DNA of 64,000 nucleotides from Myoxocephalus aenaeus (Eukaryota; Chordata; Actinopteri; Perciformes; Cottidae): contig JBAMJR010000099.1 of NCBI GenBank assembly GCA_038501785.1, positions 1,067,501 to 1,131,500 on the forward strand. The letters run 5' to 3'. The position numbers and the translations under genes are program-made. Below the pieces are notes generated by a model. That model saw only the letters and a list, made by a program, of their open reading frames with translations. It had not been told where the DNA came from and made no database searches. Below are positions 7,784 through 19,174 of this stretch, piece after piece. The number at the start of each line of letters is the position of its first letter. Position 1 is the first letter of the stretch.

Positions 7784-8694
7784 TTTTTTTGTTTGTTTTT
7801 GTGGCGAAAACGGGCTTCCATATGCGGCTAGACCAAGGTGGTGGGAGTGGTGCTTCCGGGTGGTGGGGTCCTCCTACGTGTGGTGTGTGTTTTAGGGTAC
7901 CCCTGGTCCAGGACCCTCACGTGTGCCTGTGTGTGTGTGTGATATGAGTGGACATGTGTGATCGGGGTGCTTTCTTTCTCTTTCGGGACCCTCACCGGTG
8001 CAGGTCCCCCTCCCTTGGTCAGTCCCAGCCCTACACTCCTCTTTAAAGTAACAGCTCTTTTATTAGTATATTGTATTGTAGTAGTGTATTTTATTAGTAT
8101 ATCATATGGTATTGTATTGTATTAGTATAGTGTATTGTATTAGTATATCATATTGTAGTGTATTAGTATAGTGTATTTTATTAAAATAGTATCAATGAAC
8201 ATTGTGATTATAATAAAGACCGTTCATTTGTACTGGAATCACGTCTACGCCTTACTACGAGTCTGGAAGACTGGGGAAACCTAATCTTGTCACATTCATA
8301 TAAAGAGCTAACAGCGAGCGTGAGTAACAGCGAGCTAGCGCAGACCTGCTTTCCATCGGCCAAGCAGGGTGAGATGCGCCGCGGGGCGGGGAGGACAGCA
8401 GGTCCAAGTGTTATACAGTGTCCATAGGGAAAGTCTGCAGATGCAGCTGCTTCTTCTTTAGTTTAAATGGCGGATCGCAACCAACTTGACTAGGTGCTTA
8501 CCACCACATACTGTACCTGAGACGAAGTGTGCAGATTCAGGGTGCTGCTGAGGATCCTTGTCCCTGTGAGGAATCACACGTACAGAACCCTCCTAGCAGG
8601 CCGTCACTATGTAGTTTAACTCTCTTTTCTACCATAGTGAAACAGAGGTGAAATGTGATTGGGTGAGCTCTGCAGCTGCCAAGCTGCGCCCTAA
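7784..8694. other. Gene-free stretch with TA-rich low complexity
   Basis: Right flank of the large transposon. It contains short GT repeats near 7930 and, at about 8055-8195, a degenerate repeat of ATTAGTATA and TGTATTGTA words. The rest is unremarkable. No coding sequence is recognised. A 3-bp TAA at 8692-8694 is the left target duplication of the next element. Confidence 0.5.
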
Positions 8695-9458
8695 TGCTGT
8701 GTTCACACCGGACGCGACAGGAATTGTCGCGTCGCGCTTACCGCTTCAGTTTGGTCGCGCGAGTGAAACAAGGGTGTTCACACCAAATGCCACAAAGGGG
8801 GCGTGGCTTATCGCCGTTGGGTCTCTCCGTGAAAAAGAGCTGTCTTTTTCGGTATCGACTATGGAATAAATAACCACTAGTTCTCCTTTATACTTGTTGT
8901 GGAAGTCCCAAACATGTCGGAACATGAAACTCCCTCGTGTTTGGGTTCATAACATCATCCGTAGCCGCACACAGCTCTGTGAATTTCATCGACTCCTCCA
9001 GGAACTGCGTCTCTTATCTCCGTAAAACCGATACCGATACTGCCATCCACCATGGAAATAACCACTAGTTCTGCTTTATACTTGTGTTATAGTTGTGTAA
9101 ACTCCACATACGTCGGAACATCAAACTCCATGGTGTCTGGGTTCATAATATTATCCGTAGTCCCACAAGTGTCTGAATGAAGCCGCTACCAGCGCTACTT
9201 CTGGCGGAGCAGCGGCAAGACGGCGGTGGTGACGGGTGGAGCTTCTCAACGCTGATTGGCTGACGCAACTATGACTCACGCGACTTTGTCGCTGGAGTTG
9301 GGATATTTCAACTGGCGCGACTTCGCCCCGCGTCCTTCGCTCTGTACGCCCCACGTCAAACGTTCTGTTCGCGCCGCCTCAAACGCGTCAGCCGCGTCTA
9401 CTTTGCATGTAATCTGGTCGCGCGACAAAATCGTGTCGCGTCCGGTGTGAACACGGCA
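8695..9458. mobile_element. Harbinger-type MITE with TSD TAA
   Basis: The ends are inverse complements: TGCTGTGTTCACACCGGACG at 8695, and at the right end the complement of TGCCGTGTTCACACCGGACG, ending at 9458. TAA flanks both sides (8692-8694 and 9459-9461). A 3-bp TWA-type duplication and this kind of terminal repeat fit PIF/Harbinger. No transposase is encoded, so movement would depend on an autonomous relative. Confidence 0.85.
8870..9167 (+). repeat. Direct duplication inside the Harbinger MITE, period 188 bp
   Basis: ATAACCACTAGTTCT starts at 8870 and again at 9058. Each copy continues with GTCGGAACAT and GGGTTCATAA about 50-75 bp later. The two copies differ by several substitutions, so the duplication is not recent. 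Confidence 0.8.
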
Positions 9459-9690
9459 TAACGCAGCCAGAAGCTGAGGAACAGACAGGAGCTGGAGCTG
9501 TGCAATGAGCTGTACAATGAGAATATAAGCTAATAGGGAAAAATAATTAGAATACATGTAGTGTATTTGTGAAAAACAATTAAGTTATAAAATATCTCTA
9601 ATTTTTAATTATGAAAAAAATTATAAAATAACTATAACTTTGTGATTCTATTTAGGCCAGCAGAGAAGGCTTAGAAGGCACTGACGGCCC

Positions 9691-9864
<174 letters not shown>

Positions 9865-11324
9865 ACAATTGTTCAGATGATTTGGGCCATCAAATTTGAC
9901 CTTTTATGACATACCCTTCACAAAACAAATGCATTTGGTATATAAACTGTATGGTACACAATGCAAATGTATAAGGTCAGTGTGGAGAGAATCAAATTTG
10001 TGCAACAGGGTGGTATTAACATCAATCTGATTCCGATTCAAAAGAACTGTACTTCCCTTATCAATGTGATGGTTAGAGCTGATGAGAAAGAAAAAAAAAA
10101 AGACTTCCTTAATGCCAACTTTACGGGCTGACATCATTGGTAACAATCAGTCAAGTTCAACTAATAGAACACATTTCTTTACTCAAGGATGTTTCATGGC
10201 AGTTCCTCAGGTGTCCTTGAACAAAATACTGAACTGTTACCCAAAAAGGGACAGCTGGCCTCAACAATACATGTGTAGTATTCTCAGAGGACCCATAAAA
10301 AATAAATACAAAGTCCCCAAGGCACTTTATGTAGCTCTCTATATGAATAATCAGCTGCTCATAATTTGTATTATTACTATTTAGAATTATGAGTCATAAT
10401 TCTAAATGTTCTCATGTGAAAAGTCTCTGCACACATGTATGTACTTAAGTCTGGGCATGTGTGGCCTTTGGCGCTACTCCACTCCCCCATCTGTTTTCTG
10501 CCTTTCTGATGGAGCAGCGTGCCAGGGGATGCCTTCTGCAGCACAGACCCGTCCGGCCTGGATCCATGATGCACCAGACAGGCAGCCCCTGATAGCCGCA
10601 ATGACAAAAGACTCTGTTGGGTTCATGTTTAATGAGGCAGTACTGTGTATTCATTCAATAATAACAGCCATATGGTTGTCATCGTTGAACCTACCTCCAC
10701 ACTTTGCTAGAAAGTTCGGCAGCATCTCAAAGGCGGGACAATTAATGTGCTGATGTGCAGTGTATCGGGGTGGGTGGGTGGGGGTTGCTTTCTTATGTTC
10801 GATCATTAGTTTCAGAAAAAACTGTGTTTGAAAATTCTGAGTTGGCATTGATATTATATGTCATCGGTGTCTAACATTAGCATAGACTACCATTTCAGCT
10901 CTTGTCATTTTCTTTTCTCTTATTGACCAGGACATTTTAGGTATGTATTTTACCTAGTGTATAGCTTTTTACCATTCCTGTTCAAGTAACGACATATAAC
11001 ATTACACATCAATCAAATATCAATTGAAGGTAATAAGACGGCTTGATGTGAAGGCTGTATAATATAAAAATAATCTTAAAGACTGTGTAGTAATGTGTTC
11101 AATTAAACATCTGATATGCTTCAATTAAAGTTTTTCTGAATAGGTTGATTCAAAGCCAATGTGTTGAGATTTACTGAGAGTGTCAGCTCCGGAGAAATGA
11201 TAGTACACCGGAAAATTTGATTATTATCGAACTACATCTTTCCTATCCACCCTAAAGTGTGTTTCCATTCATCCATGTTTAGTCAATTTGCAATTTGCAC
11301 TTAAAACCCCCAAAAAGTTGTTAC
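9865..11324. other. Gene-free stretch
   Basis: No gene is recognised. Open frames at 10406-10753 (plus) and 10377-10654 (minus) overlap on opposite strands and have no domain. Only a short (GGGT)n-like run near 10770 and ordinary AT-rich DNA are seen. Confidence 0.4.
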
Positions 11325-11485
11325 TCACTGAACAGACAAAATAGGTCGAGGTTCGATCTCTGGCCCCTGCAGTCAACACGGCAAACCCAGAATTCCTCCT
11401 GATCAGTTTGTGACTGTTTATCGCCACTGATGAGCAGGTGGCACCTTGAATGGTAGCCTCACCAGTGTATTAATGCCACCAAATG
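11325..11485 (-). repeat. SINE-like fish repeat fragment, minus orientation
   Basis: Read on minus it contains ACTGGTGAGGCTACCATTC, AAGGTGCCACCTGCTCATCA and GAGATCGAACCTCGACC. These words match in order the repeat at 33341-33615 (GGTGCCACCTGCCCATC, GGGATCGAAC). It is a diverged partial copy of the same family. Confidence 0.65.
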
Positions 11486-12349
11486 TATCATTTGGATGGA
11501 ACCTTGCTAACTTTATTTTTCCCAGAATGTTGATGTTTAGATTAACATTCAGTGCAATGTACCCAAAGCAAAATATTCACCTTAAATATCCACCTCAGTA
11601 AGGTTTGAGTCACAAAAACAAGAGGACTATATGCAGAGAATGAGCCAGGTGTCTGCTCCACAGAGAGGGTGTAGTATATTCTGCCATTACACCTCCCTTG
11701 CTCCCCTCTGTGTGTCTCAGGCCATAAAACATCTACCCATTAGCATCCCAGACACTTAGCTGAGGAGCAGCTTCTATCTTTATATGCAGGCTCAGGCGCA
11801 TGATCATTTCCATTACAATCATGGGTGAAAATATGCAGCAGACACAAACATGACATTAATTTTAATATGGTGCCACAGCTCTGTTCAATTACATTCCATA
11901 AAATATTCACAGGGGATCTCACTCGGATTTAGGTGGTATAGCACAGGTGGAACTTCATGGGTGTGCTAATGCTGAAGATAATACACAAGTGTGTTGGTAT
12001 TTTTCATGGCAGGGACCCTATTTGCTGTGAGTAAAGTCTGGGTTTCTACATGCTGTCCTGGTTTTCATTGTGGAGCATATCAAAAGTACGTTCAACAACT
12101 TTCACAGGTTGTATATTGTGAATCTTGGACTATTTACATGCTTTGGAATAGAGCCATCGAATATATAGGCTACATCAAAAGCTGACTCTCCACAGAACCT
12201 GTTTTGTCATGTAAAGAATTTAGCCCACACTGTTGGTACAAACCAATTCTTATTGTAGCAGAATAACTATTATTGTAAATATTTTTGAGTCAGTGGCTAA
12301 CAGTGAGACGATTGTGTTTCAGTCACAATACCCGAACAAAGAAAAGACA
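11486..12349. other. Gene-free stretch
   Basis: Ordinary AT-rich DNA with no recognisable gene, element end or tandem repeat. The short open frames on both strands carry no domain and are treated as chance. Confidence 0.4.
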
Positions 12350-12936
12350 GAGAGAAATTCTAGGCAAGGGAATATACCAGGAGCTGACCCCTCTCACCCT
12401 GGACATAACCTGTTTGAGTCCCTCCCCTCTGGCAGGAGGCTGAGGTCCATCAGGACCAAGACTTCACGCCACACAAACAGTTTCTTCCCGTCGGCAGTCG
12501 GGGTCATCAACAGGGCCCGGGTCCCCCACTGACTGTCTCTGTCACCCCCAGTTATTTTTATTTTTATTTTCATTTTTATTTTTTCTCTTTCTTTCTCTTT
12601 ACCGTTCACTCCTCTGCACACCTCATATTTAAACACTCATGCCACTAACATACACTTTAACTTAAACACTCGTCACTTTAACATACACTTTAACTTAAAC
12701 ACACATGTCACTTTAACGTACACTCACATTAACGTATCTGTTAAGCACTTTCTTATCTTACACTTATTTAATACCCACTGCACTGTTGTTATCGTTATCA
12801 TTGATTGTTGATTGTTGTTTGTCTCGTCTAACGTCCCATGTCCATGTCCAATGTATGCACCTTCCGCCTCGTAAAATTCCTCGTTTGTGAAAACATTCCT
12901 GGCTAATAAACAGTTTCTGATTCTGATTCTGATTCT
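12350..12936 (+). mobile_element. 5'-truncated L2/CR1-like LINE 3' end, copy 1
   Basis: The start encodes the C-terminal tail of a LINE ORF2 (PGHNLFESLPSGRRLRSI, then RHTNSFFPSAVGVINRA). The 3' untranslated region has repeated ACTTTAACATACACTTTAAC words, and the element ends TAATAAACAGTTTCTGATTC with a (TGATTC)n tail at about 12916-12936. The copy at 15566-16109, in opposite orientation, is very similar. Only the last about 590 bp of the element is present, as expected from incomplete target-primed reverse transcription. Confidence 0.85.
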
Positions 12937-13973
12937 AAGGATGGAAAAAAAAAACTATTCTAAAAGGGGAAAGTGAAGACGGGTTTTCTGACTAAATCCT
13001 GCAAAGAGAGCCGTTGAGACCACAATACTTCTAACATTGTGTACTACATCTGGACGACCCACTGCTGGCCAGTACAGAGGCATGTGAGAGACTGACTTGA
13101 CATAGTCATTGAGAAAGTCTGTATCAACAGGGCCTGCCACATTCCCCATTCCTGGAAAAGCTGCTGTGAACATCTCACAACGTCTCTCAAGAGTTGAGAA
13201 TTTAAATTTAAAAGTGCAATTTAAATGGATTACTAATACTGTAACAGATATACAATATGTATTAATAGCTTTACATTGATGAAGGTCTGGTCTGGCACCG
13301 CTTTAACTTTGACATTTATTACAAATAGGGATCTGTGAAACGAGGAAAAGTATTTATCTGAGAGGATCATTGATTTACTTGTTTGATGAGTATTTAACAG
13401 ACCTGTCAACCATCAGAAGAAAAAAAGGCCTAAAAGTAACCGAAAAGGCTTGTTCACTAATGACATTAGTCTATTTTCTGAAGGGGCTGACGCATACATT
13501 TCAAATATGGGAAGAGTCTCTGTGACCAAAACAAGTGTAGTATGTAGTAAGTATTCTCAAAAACTCTGCCTTGACTTTCTCTTGCCACTGGCATTTTACA
13601 GCTTAGACCAACTCAACACCATGATTGCACAGATTATTCGTTTGGACATTCAAAGTCAGCATTAACTTAGATTTTCAGGTTTCAAATATTTAAAAAAACA
13701 TATATGCCTTTTCCATGTTTAATATCCCAAAATCATGTAAGCTTACATGATTTTGTGATCATTTCCCATGTGAAATGCTGTGTCACATATCACAAATCAC
13801 ATTGCATCACATGAGAAATATAAAAAAATCAACAGAAATCCAATTACATATTTCCTGAAATTACTTCACAAAAATAACGTGTAAGAACTGTGTATGAATA
13901 ATGTGCATGATGAGTCATAATGTAGAGAGTGAGACTACATGTTAACTATTATGATCCTGATAACACTGATAAC
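12937..13973. other. Gene-free stretch with palindromes
   Basis: No supported gene. A perfect palindrome lies at 13728-13755, and weaker inverted sequence follows at about 13765-13830 (ATTTCCCATGTGA against TCACATGAGAAAT). The hAT element begins at 13974, after its 8-bp target duplication at 13966-13973. Confidence 0.45.
13728..13755. repeat. Perfect 28-bp palindrome
   Basis: CAAAATCATGTAAG is followed directly by its exact inverse complement CTTACATGATTTTG with no spacer, centred on a HindIII-type AAGCTT. The neighbouring CATGTGA words suggest it is the core of an old MITE. Confidence 0.95.
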
Positions 13974-14370
13974 CAGTGTTCCATATAAGCTGTGCGCGTG
14001 CGCGGCCGCGCAGGCCAGTCGAAGTGCAATAGATTTTTCAGACCGCACAAACAATTTTTTTTCAGGGGTTAAAAATCTTTTTTGCGCCAGTGTTTCAGAG
14101 ATAGGAGTGAGCCATCTCCACAATAGAAGATCTTTGATGTGACGTGTCGAGTCTTCTTGGCCAATCAGCGTCCCGTTTCTCGACATGCGCTCTCTGTACA
14201 TCCGCTAGCGCTCTGTACCTCTGCTAGCGCTCTGCCTCCGTTAGCACCCCCCACCCCCGCTGTCCTCCTCCGGGCGCCAGGAGTGAAGCTCGCCTAGAGC
14301 GCCACATGAGCTAGGGCCGGCGCTGTTTAGGCTACTCTTGGTGGGCCCTGCTCCAGCAGTTATAGATACC

Positions 14371-15565
14371 ATGGTGAAAAGAAAGGCAGAGCAGGTGCCC
14401 CAGAAAAAGGTCTGCCTAACGTTCAAACATAAGTGGCTAGATAAAATAGTCCAAACTGACACAGGTAGGATGAAACTTTCAGACATATTTAAATATGAAG
14501 AAAGGAGTGGCGTGATCTGCAAATTCTGCTCGGAGGCAAAAGTGAAAGGAGAGTTCGCTCGCCTAAAGCGTCATCTGACACAGAAAGTCCATGTAGACGC
14601 ATTGAAAACATTAAGACTTAGACATGGGAACTCCATCGATCAAATTCTCATCGAAACTAATGAAGCCGGAGAGAGACGAATTCAGAGAGCACGATCCGAC
14701 CCTGAACAAATTAAAATATTAATCGACAACGTGATGCTAACAATTAACACCAACATGTCCATGTTATCAGTTCAGGATATACACGATCAAAATACGTCGA
14801 CCTACCTCAGAGTTGGATAAGCAAAGATTATGCTTTTGAATTTGTGGAATGTATCAACTCAGTTGTGCAGACTGAGATGATAAGCAGCAAAGTGCTTGTG
14901 TCCACACACTAATTGTGGATGAAAGTACCGATATCTCAGTGCATAAGATGCTTGTGCTTTACATAAAGTTTCGGGAGCAAACTGATTTCAGTTACAAGAC
15001 AGTTTTTGCTGGAATCATTCAGCTTTCAGGATGCACTGCAGAAAACATCCTTGATGCCATTACCAAGTTCTACGCAGATCATGCGCTAGAAATGAACAAA
15101 ATGGTAATGTTTACTTCAGATGGTGCTTCTGTCATGTTAGGCAGACATAAAGGAGTGGCTGCTTTACTGAAGCGTCAGGTACCGCACCTGACTGAGCAAC
15201 ACTGCGTGGCCCATAGGGAGGACTTGGGAATTGATGACGCATGGAAAGATGTCCCTATAATGAAAGAGGTAGAAACGCTACTCCGGACAGTATACTCCAT
15301 GTTTTGCAGATCATCTGTGAAGAAAGCCAAATTCACAGAGATAGCAGAGGTTTTGGAAGTGGATTCACTGTCTTTTAGGGCTTTGAATGAAGTGCGTTGG
15401 CTGTCACGCTACCACGCTGTGCACGCTTTTTTGCGAAATTTTCAGCGCATTGACCGAATACTGCTCCAAAGAAGCTGACTCTGACCCCATTGCGAAATAC
15501 TGTCATAAAACTAAACTGACTGGTAAAACACCATCATTAAAATGTTCCCAAAGTCCAGCCATTAT
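14371..15565 (+). pseudogene. hAT transposase, broken
   Basis: First frame (ATG 14371 to stop 14820): a BED-like zinc finger with C50, C53, H68 and H74 (VICKFCSEAKVKG, then LKRHLTQKVHV). The frame then shifts. The second frame (14915-15478) gives hAT catalytic-domain motifs: MDESTDIS with the first acidic residue, TSDGASVMLGRHKGVAALL with the second, HCVAHRED, and the NEVRWLSRYHAVHAF tryptophan region. A further shift near 15470 moves into a third frame up to the LINE insertion, and the C-terminal catalytic glutamate and dimerisation region are absent. The layout resembles ZNF862/KIAA1586-type domesticated hAT proteins. That is family similarity only; this copy is a dead transposon gene. Confidence 0.85.
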
Positions 15566-16109
15566 CAGAATCAGAATCAGAAACTGTTTATTGCCAGGAA
15601 TGTTTTCACAAACGAGGAATTTTTCGAGGCGGAAGGTGCATCCATTGGACATGGGACGTTAGATGAGACAAACAACAATCAACAATCAACGACAACAACA
15701 GTGCAATGGGTATTGAAATAAGTGTAAGATAAGATAAAGTGCTCAGACAACAGATACGTTAATGTGAGTGTACGTTAAAGTGACATGTGTGTTTAAGTTA
15801 AAGTGTATGTTAAAGTGACGAGTGTTTAAGTTAAAAGTGTATGTTAAGTGGCATGAGTGTTTAAATATGAGGTGTGCAGAGGAGTGACCGGTAAGGAGAA
15901 AGAAAGAAGAGAAAAATGAAAATAAGTGGGGGACCCGAGCCCTGTTGATGAGCCCGACTGCCGACGGGAAGAAACTGTTTGTGTGGCGTGAGGTGTTGGT
16001 CCTGATGGACCTCAGCCTCCTGCCAGAGGGGAGGGACTCGAACAGGTTATGTCCAGGGTGAGAGGGGTCAGCTGCAATCTTCCTAGCTCGCCTCAGAGTC
16101 CAATATTAT
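15566..16109 (-). mobile_element. L2/CR1-like LINE 3' end, copy 2, inserted in hAT
   Basis: Minus-strand copy of the same LINE family as 12350-12936. The tail (GAATCA)n is at 15566-15582, followed by the complement of the AATAAACAG end. The ORF2 C-terminal tail lies at about 15950-16075. CCATTAT flanks both sides (15559-15565 and 16110-16116), a plausible 7-bp target duplication. The insertion is younger than the hAT element that it interrupts. Confidence 0.88.
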
Positions 16110-16321
16110 CCATTATAAAAGATATTGAATAAATATCAACCTTGTATACATATTAATGCATTTGCTGTCATCTCTTTGAATCCCCTATGGCTAACGCAGG
16201 CTTGTGGTCATTTTCGGCAGGTCGCGTGGTTGCGAATTGCTCACAGTGCTGAAATGTGCGCTCAGAAAAGAAAAAAAATTGCTCAGTGCTGAAAGAAATT
16301 AGAGGGAACATTGCTGATAAC

Positions 16322-19020
16322 CTGTCACCACATTCCAGCTATTCTTAAGAGAGGAAGTCATATTGTTAATTGCCCTCTGACCATGTTTGTGTTGCAGGCT
16401 TTGGTTTTCCCATGACGGCACTCCACCTGCCCGCAAAGTGAAGACTGTAAATACAATTTAAGTGTCTGAGCACTTTATGATTCAACTGGTATCCAACAAA
16501 ACTAAACAAAACAATGAAGTGTCAATTGCATAAAAGAAAGCCACATCTAGAGTTCTCTGTGCAAAGACGCCATCTCTCCATACGTTTACATGTTTGATAT
16601 ATTCACAATGGTCAGGTGATGTGGATAATAAGACAAAACACCCGAGGTGGCTGAAGACCTGAAACCATGGTAACAATTTTGATGGAAAGGGTCTTGGAGC
16701 TGCCTCCAGCTAAAGAGATACATTTTTCACTCTGAGAACCATGGTTACGTGTGTAGACCGCCTCTCTACAGGGACAGTTTTGATGGCTGCCCTGCAGAGA
16801 AGAGTGGTAAATCCCATTACCTATTAGTGGGTTCCCCTGTGCTCCTAGAATGTGGATTATGAGCAATCATGAGCACAGATAAAATCCTTGACAATTAGCT
16901 GTGTTGTTAACAATAATTAAACTATCAATACAGATCAGTGTTTCTCATAGAAAAGATGTACTCCACATGTGCTGTTCTGACTGTCAGCAAAACTGAAGAA
17001 CATCAGCATCAAATTTAACAAAAGTGGGAAAAATAAGGTGCTGTAATTTATCCAGCAGGAACAAGAAAACTTCAACTGAAATAAAGCACGAAAAAAAACC
17101 ACAACGTGACATTGCATACATGCGCTCAACAGGGACCCTTCAATGCTGATGCAGAGGAGCTGAAAATAACATTTCCCTCTGACAATCTGTCACCCATACA
17201 GGTCTTAAAAGCATAAATCATCTTATTCTGTATATACTGCTGTAAGGGTGACTGGCTCTGCCTGCCAGATGGACTGTAATGTCAGCTAAATCTACCAATT
17301 CCCCGCAGCTCACCTGGGACAAATGTCCTCTATCAATATTAGTAAAGTGTCCATTTCCTGCTAAAAACAGACTTCCTGTTAGTGTTAGCTTCCGTTCCAG
17401 TACTTTTTTTTGGGTGGCTGTGACGTCTTCAGAAAAGGGCATCGGGGTTATCCTATATGGGGATGTGATTCAGCATTTTCATTACATTATGGGATGTCAG
17501 GAAGGTTAAACTTGTCAGCAAAGAAACTAAGATATGAGATTTGTTTTTCATGTAGGAGGTTGACAGTAATGCTGCACAACTGGCTTGTAAGTGTAACACT
17601 GTACTATACTCTTTTAATGTCACTGTTGGTATAGTATTTTTAATATGGGTATTGTAAATGCTCTGAAAATAGATAGGTACGATATGATTAAGTTATACTG
17701 TACTGATGCTTGCTTTTGCTCGGAGGAGGATTTAGTAATCTCTTTCTAACTGTCATTTTCTGTGAGTGAAATCTAAAGGCTGAAATGTAACTATTAAATC
17801 TAGTAAAAGGAAGACACTTGTTTTATGTCATTCATTCAATTTGTGCTCACAATCTGATGTTATTAGTATGATTGTGAAGGTGCACTCTTCTATTGAAGAA
17901 AAAAGAAAGAAGGAACACACAAACACAACCCATCTATCTAGATATTGCACTATTTACAGTTTTTTCCTTCTTTCTATCCAAGAATCAGTTTGACGTTATC
18001 TCTTTTATTTTTAATCATTGCTTTTTGGTAACTAAGTCCTTTGCTGCATGCTCCCTCTGTTTCTGCAGAGATTTCAGTAAAAAAAAGGTCCATATAACTT
18101 CCTATTTCTCAACATAACTTTTGTTTTTAGGACTGCTGTAGCTTTTTGCTCCTGCTTTTAAAAAAATGCAAATCTTTTCACGCAAAACTGGTCATAGTGA
18201 ATCAGTGCGACCACTTACTGTAATTTCTGCAGTCCCCACATCGATGCATATAGTAAAACTATCATTTTACTGCTGACATGCAGAGTGCACATGACTCCAG
18301 GCACAGAAAGCATGAGAAACTAGGGGCAACACTGACAGTATCTTGCATGGTATTTGTGCTGTACAACAGGCAAGAGACCAGCGTACTTTGGTGGTGGTAA
18401 ATATCTATGCAGCCTTGATCTGAGACGTAAAATCCCAGTTCAAGTACAAACTGGTCAGTCAAGAAAAATTGTGAAATATCCACTTAGAAGATTCTCTTTC
18501 CAGCTTGCTCGTGGTCTGCAGATACTGTTAAAGGGTGAAGTAATGATGTGATGCACAGCACCTCTTCATGTTAAGTGTGCTGGCCAAGCTGACTGCCTGT
18601 CTTTCAAGGTGGCTGACAGCCAAGCAATGCAACTATGGTGATGGCCTCTGCCTCTATCCTAAACCGCCTTGTTCCCAGCAAAAGGTGGCTGAGAGGGTAG
18701 CCAGGCCAAGGGGCACTGGCAAGGTCCAAATGCCAGGTCCTATCATATGTACTCAGACCCTGAGACAGGCATCCCAACACTCTATGCAGCCAAGCATATT
18801 TATTTACTCACGCAAGTCAGCGTATCAGTGCCTGGCCTGCATGCTGCTGTGCATGGTCACAACAAATCAGAATACCGTATCAGGCATGAATATCACAAAC
18901 AAGAGCATGGCTAACCAATGTACTACTAATGGATGACCGATAATTCTTCTTGCGTATATTATAAATTGCCAAATAGATTTACAGTTATAACACAGACTGT
19001 GATTTGAATTTATAATTTGA
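16322..19020. other. Gene-free stretch
   Basis: No gene, element end or RNA gene is recognised. Short open frames on both strands have no domain. Composition is ordinary AT-rich intergenic or intronic DNA. Confidence 0.4.
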
Positions 19021-19138
<118 letters not shown>

Positions 19139-19174
19139 TTTAGATTAGAGTAGACCCCTGTATTATATATATAT

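Larger units (their letters stand above)
13974..16313 (+). mobile_element. hAT DNA transposon with 8-bp TSD
   Basis: The left end CAGTGTTCC and the right end GGAACATTG are inverse complements with one mismatch. Both are flanked by the identical octamer CTGATAAC (13966-13973 and 16314-16321), as expected for hAT. The plus strand carries a broken transposase gene (about 14371-15565). A LINE fragment was later inserted at 15566-16109. After it only about 200 bp remain before the right end, so the transposase C-terminus (dimerisation region) is missing. The copy can no longer be autonomous. Confidence 0.9.

Noticed and set aside
9151..9557. Overlapping minus and plus frames at the right end of the Harbinger MITE
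   Set aside because: They cross the terminal repeat into flanking DNA and match no transposase motif.
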